A stretch of DNA of 5,185 nucleotides, from contig CAKUFB010000199.1 in assembly GCA_934647145.1 (NCBI GenBank), forward strand, positions 1 to 5,185. Direction: 5' to 3'. Below the pieces are notes generated by a model. The model was not told where the DNA came from. It saw only the letters and a list, made by a program, of their open reading frames with translations, and did not search any database. Position numbers and translations under genes: made by a program. Positions 5,146-5,185 of this stretch are shown here, in pieces. Position 1 is the stretch's first letter. Each line of letters opens with the position of its first letter. The DNA is from an uncultured Clostridia bacterium (GTDB lineage: Bacteria; Bacillota; Clostridia; Christensenellales; Aristaeellaceae).

Positions 5146-5185
5146 ACACGAAGCGTTTCCTTTTGATAGGCGGTGGGCGTGCGTC
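5136..5185 (-). CDS. Partial gene, C-terminus resembling AraC-family regulators
   Basis: One minus-strand frame enters from the right edge and ends at TAG (5138-5136), giving RTPTAYQKETLRVPD as the last 15 residues. The two edge bases (GA) fit a preceding glycine codon, so the end may read G-RTPTAYQKE. This matches the GxTPxxYR-like segment closing the second helix-turn-helix of AraC/XylS proteins. Only 50 bases are visible, so the call rests on this short motif. The other two minus frames give arginine-rich or unremarkable peptides. The gene converges on the ABC operon, with the hairpin array between. Confidence 0.5.
   Translation of the reverse strand, partial: RTPTAYQKETLRVPD

Overview
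The window looks like part of a chromosome from a GC-rich, low-branching Firmicute, probably a gut-type Clostridia lineage. This is inferred from strong Shine-Dalgarno sites (GGGAGG, AGAGGTGA), a clean sigma-A type promoter, GC-rich codon use, and a MarR plus paired ABC half-transporter operon of a kind common in that group. No gene here fixes the taxon.

Layout. Bases 1-205 (minus) hold the first 68 codons of a membrane protein resembling a DMT/EamA-type transporter. Bases 206-413 are a divergent intergenic region with a strong plus-strand promoter, two near-identical palindromic operators, and a weaker candidate minus-strand promoter. Three plus-strand genes follow as a tight operon: a MarR-family regulator (414-881), ABC half-transporter A (878-2596, ATGA overlap) and ABC half-transporter B (2589-4373, GTG start, 8-bp overlap). 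Bases 4374-5135 contain no credible gene and are filled by an array of short hairpins. The last 50 bases (minus) are the 3' end of a gene whose C-terminus resembles AraC-family regulators, so the array lies between convergent genes.

Function. The two half-transporters form a textbook asymmetric heterodimer. Protein A has Asp in place of the Walker B catalytic Glu and Ser in place of the switch His, but a perfect LSGGQ. Protein B has intact Glu and His but an altered ISKGQ signature. Their head-to-tail assembly therefore gives one degenerate and one catalytic ATP site. The MarR protein probably represses the operon through the two operators, one over the -35 and one over the transcription start, and would be released by a ligand, possibly a transported drug-like compound.

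Most unusual element. The array at 4412-5136 contains six same-orientation modules. In each, one hairpin is joined by exactly four bases (CGAA) to a second hairpin that begins GAA(C/T)CC and ends GG(G/A)TTC. Stem sequences differ between modules with compensatory changes while loops and junctions stay constant. About ten further 13-15-bp mini-hairpins of the form NNN-GGC-3 nt-GCC-NNN are interspersed. I do not recognise this as a named repeat family.
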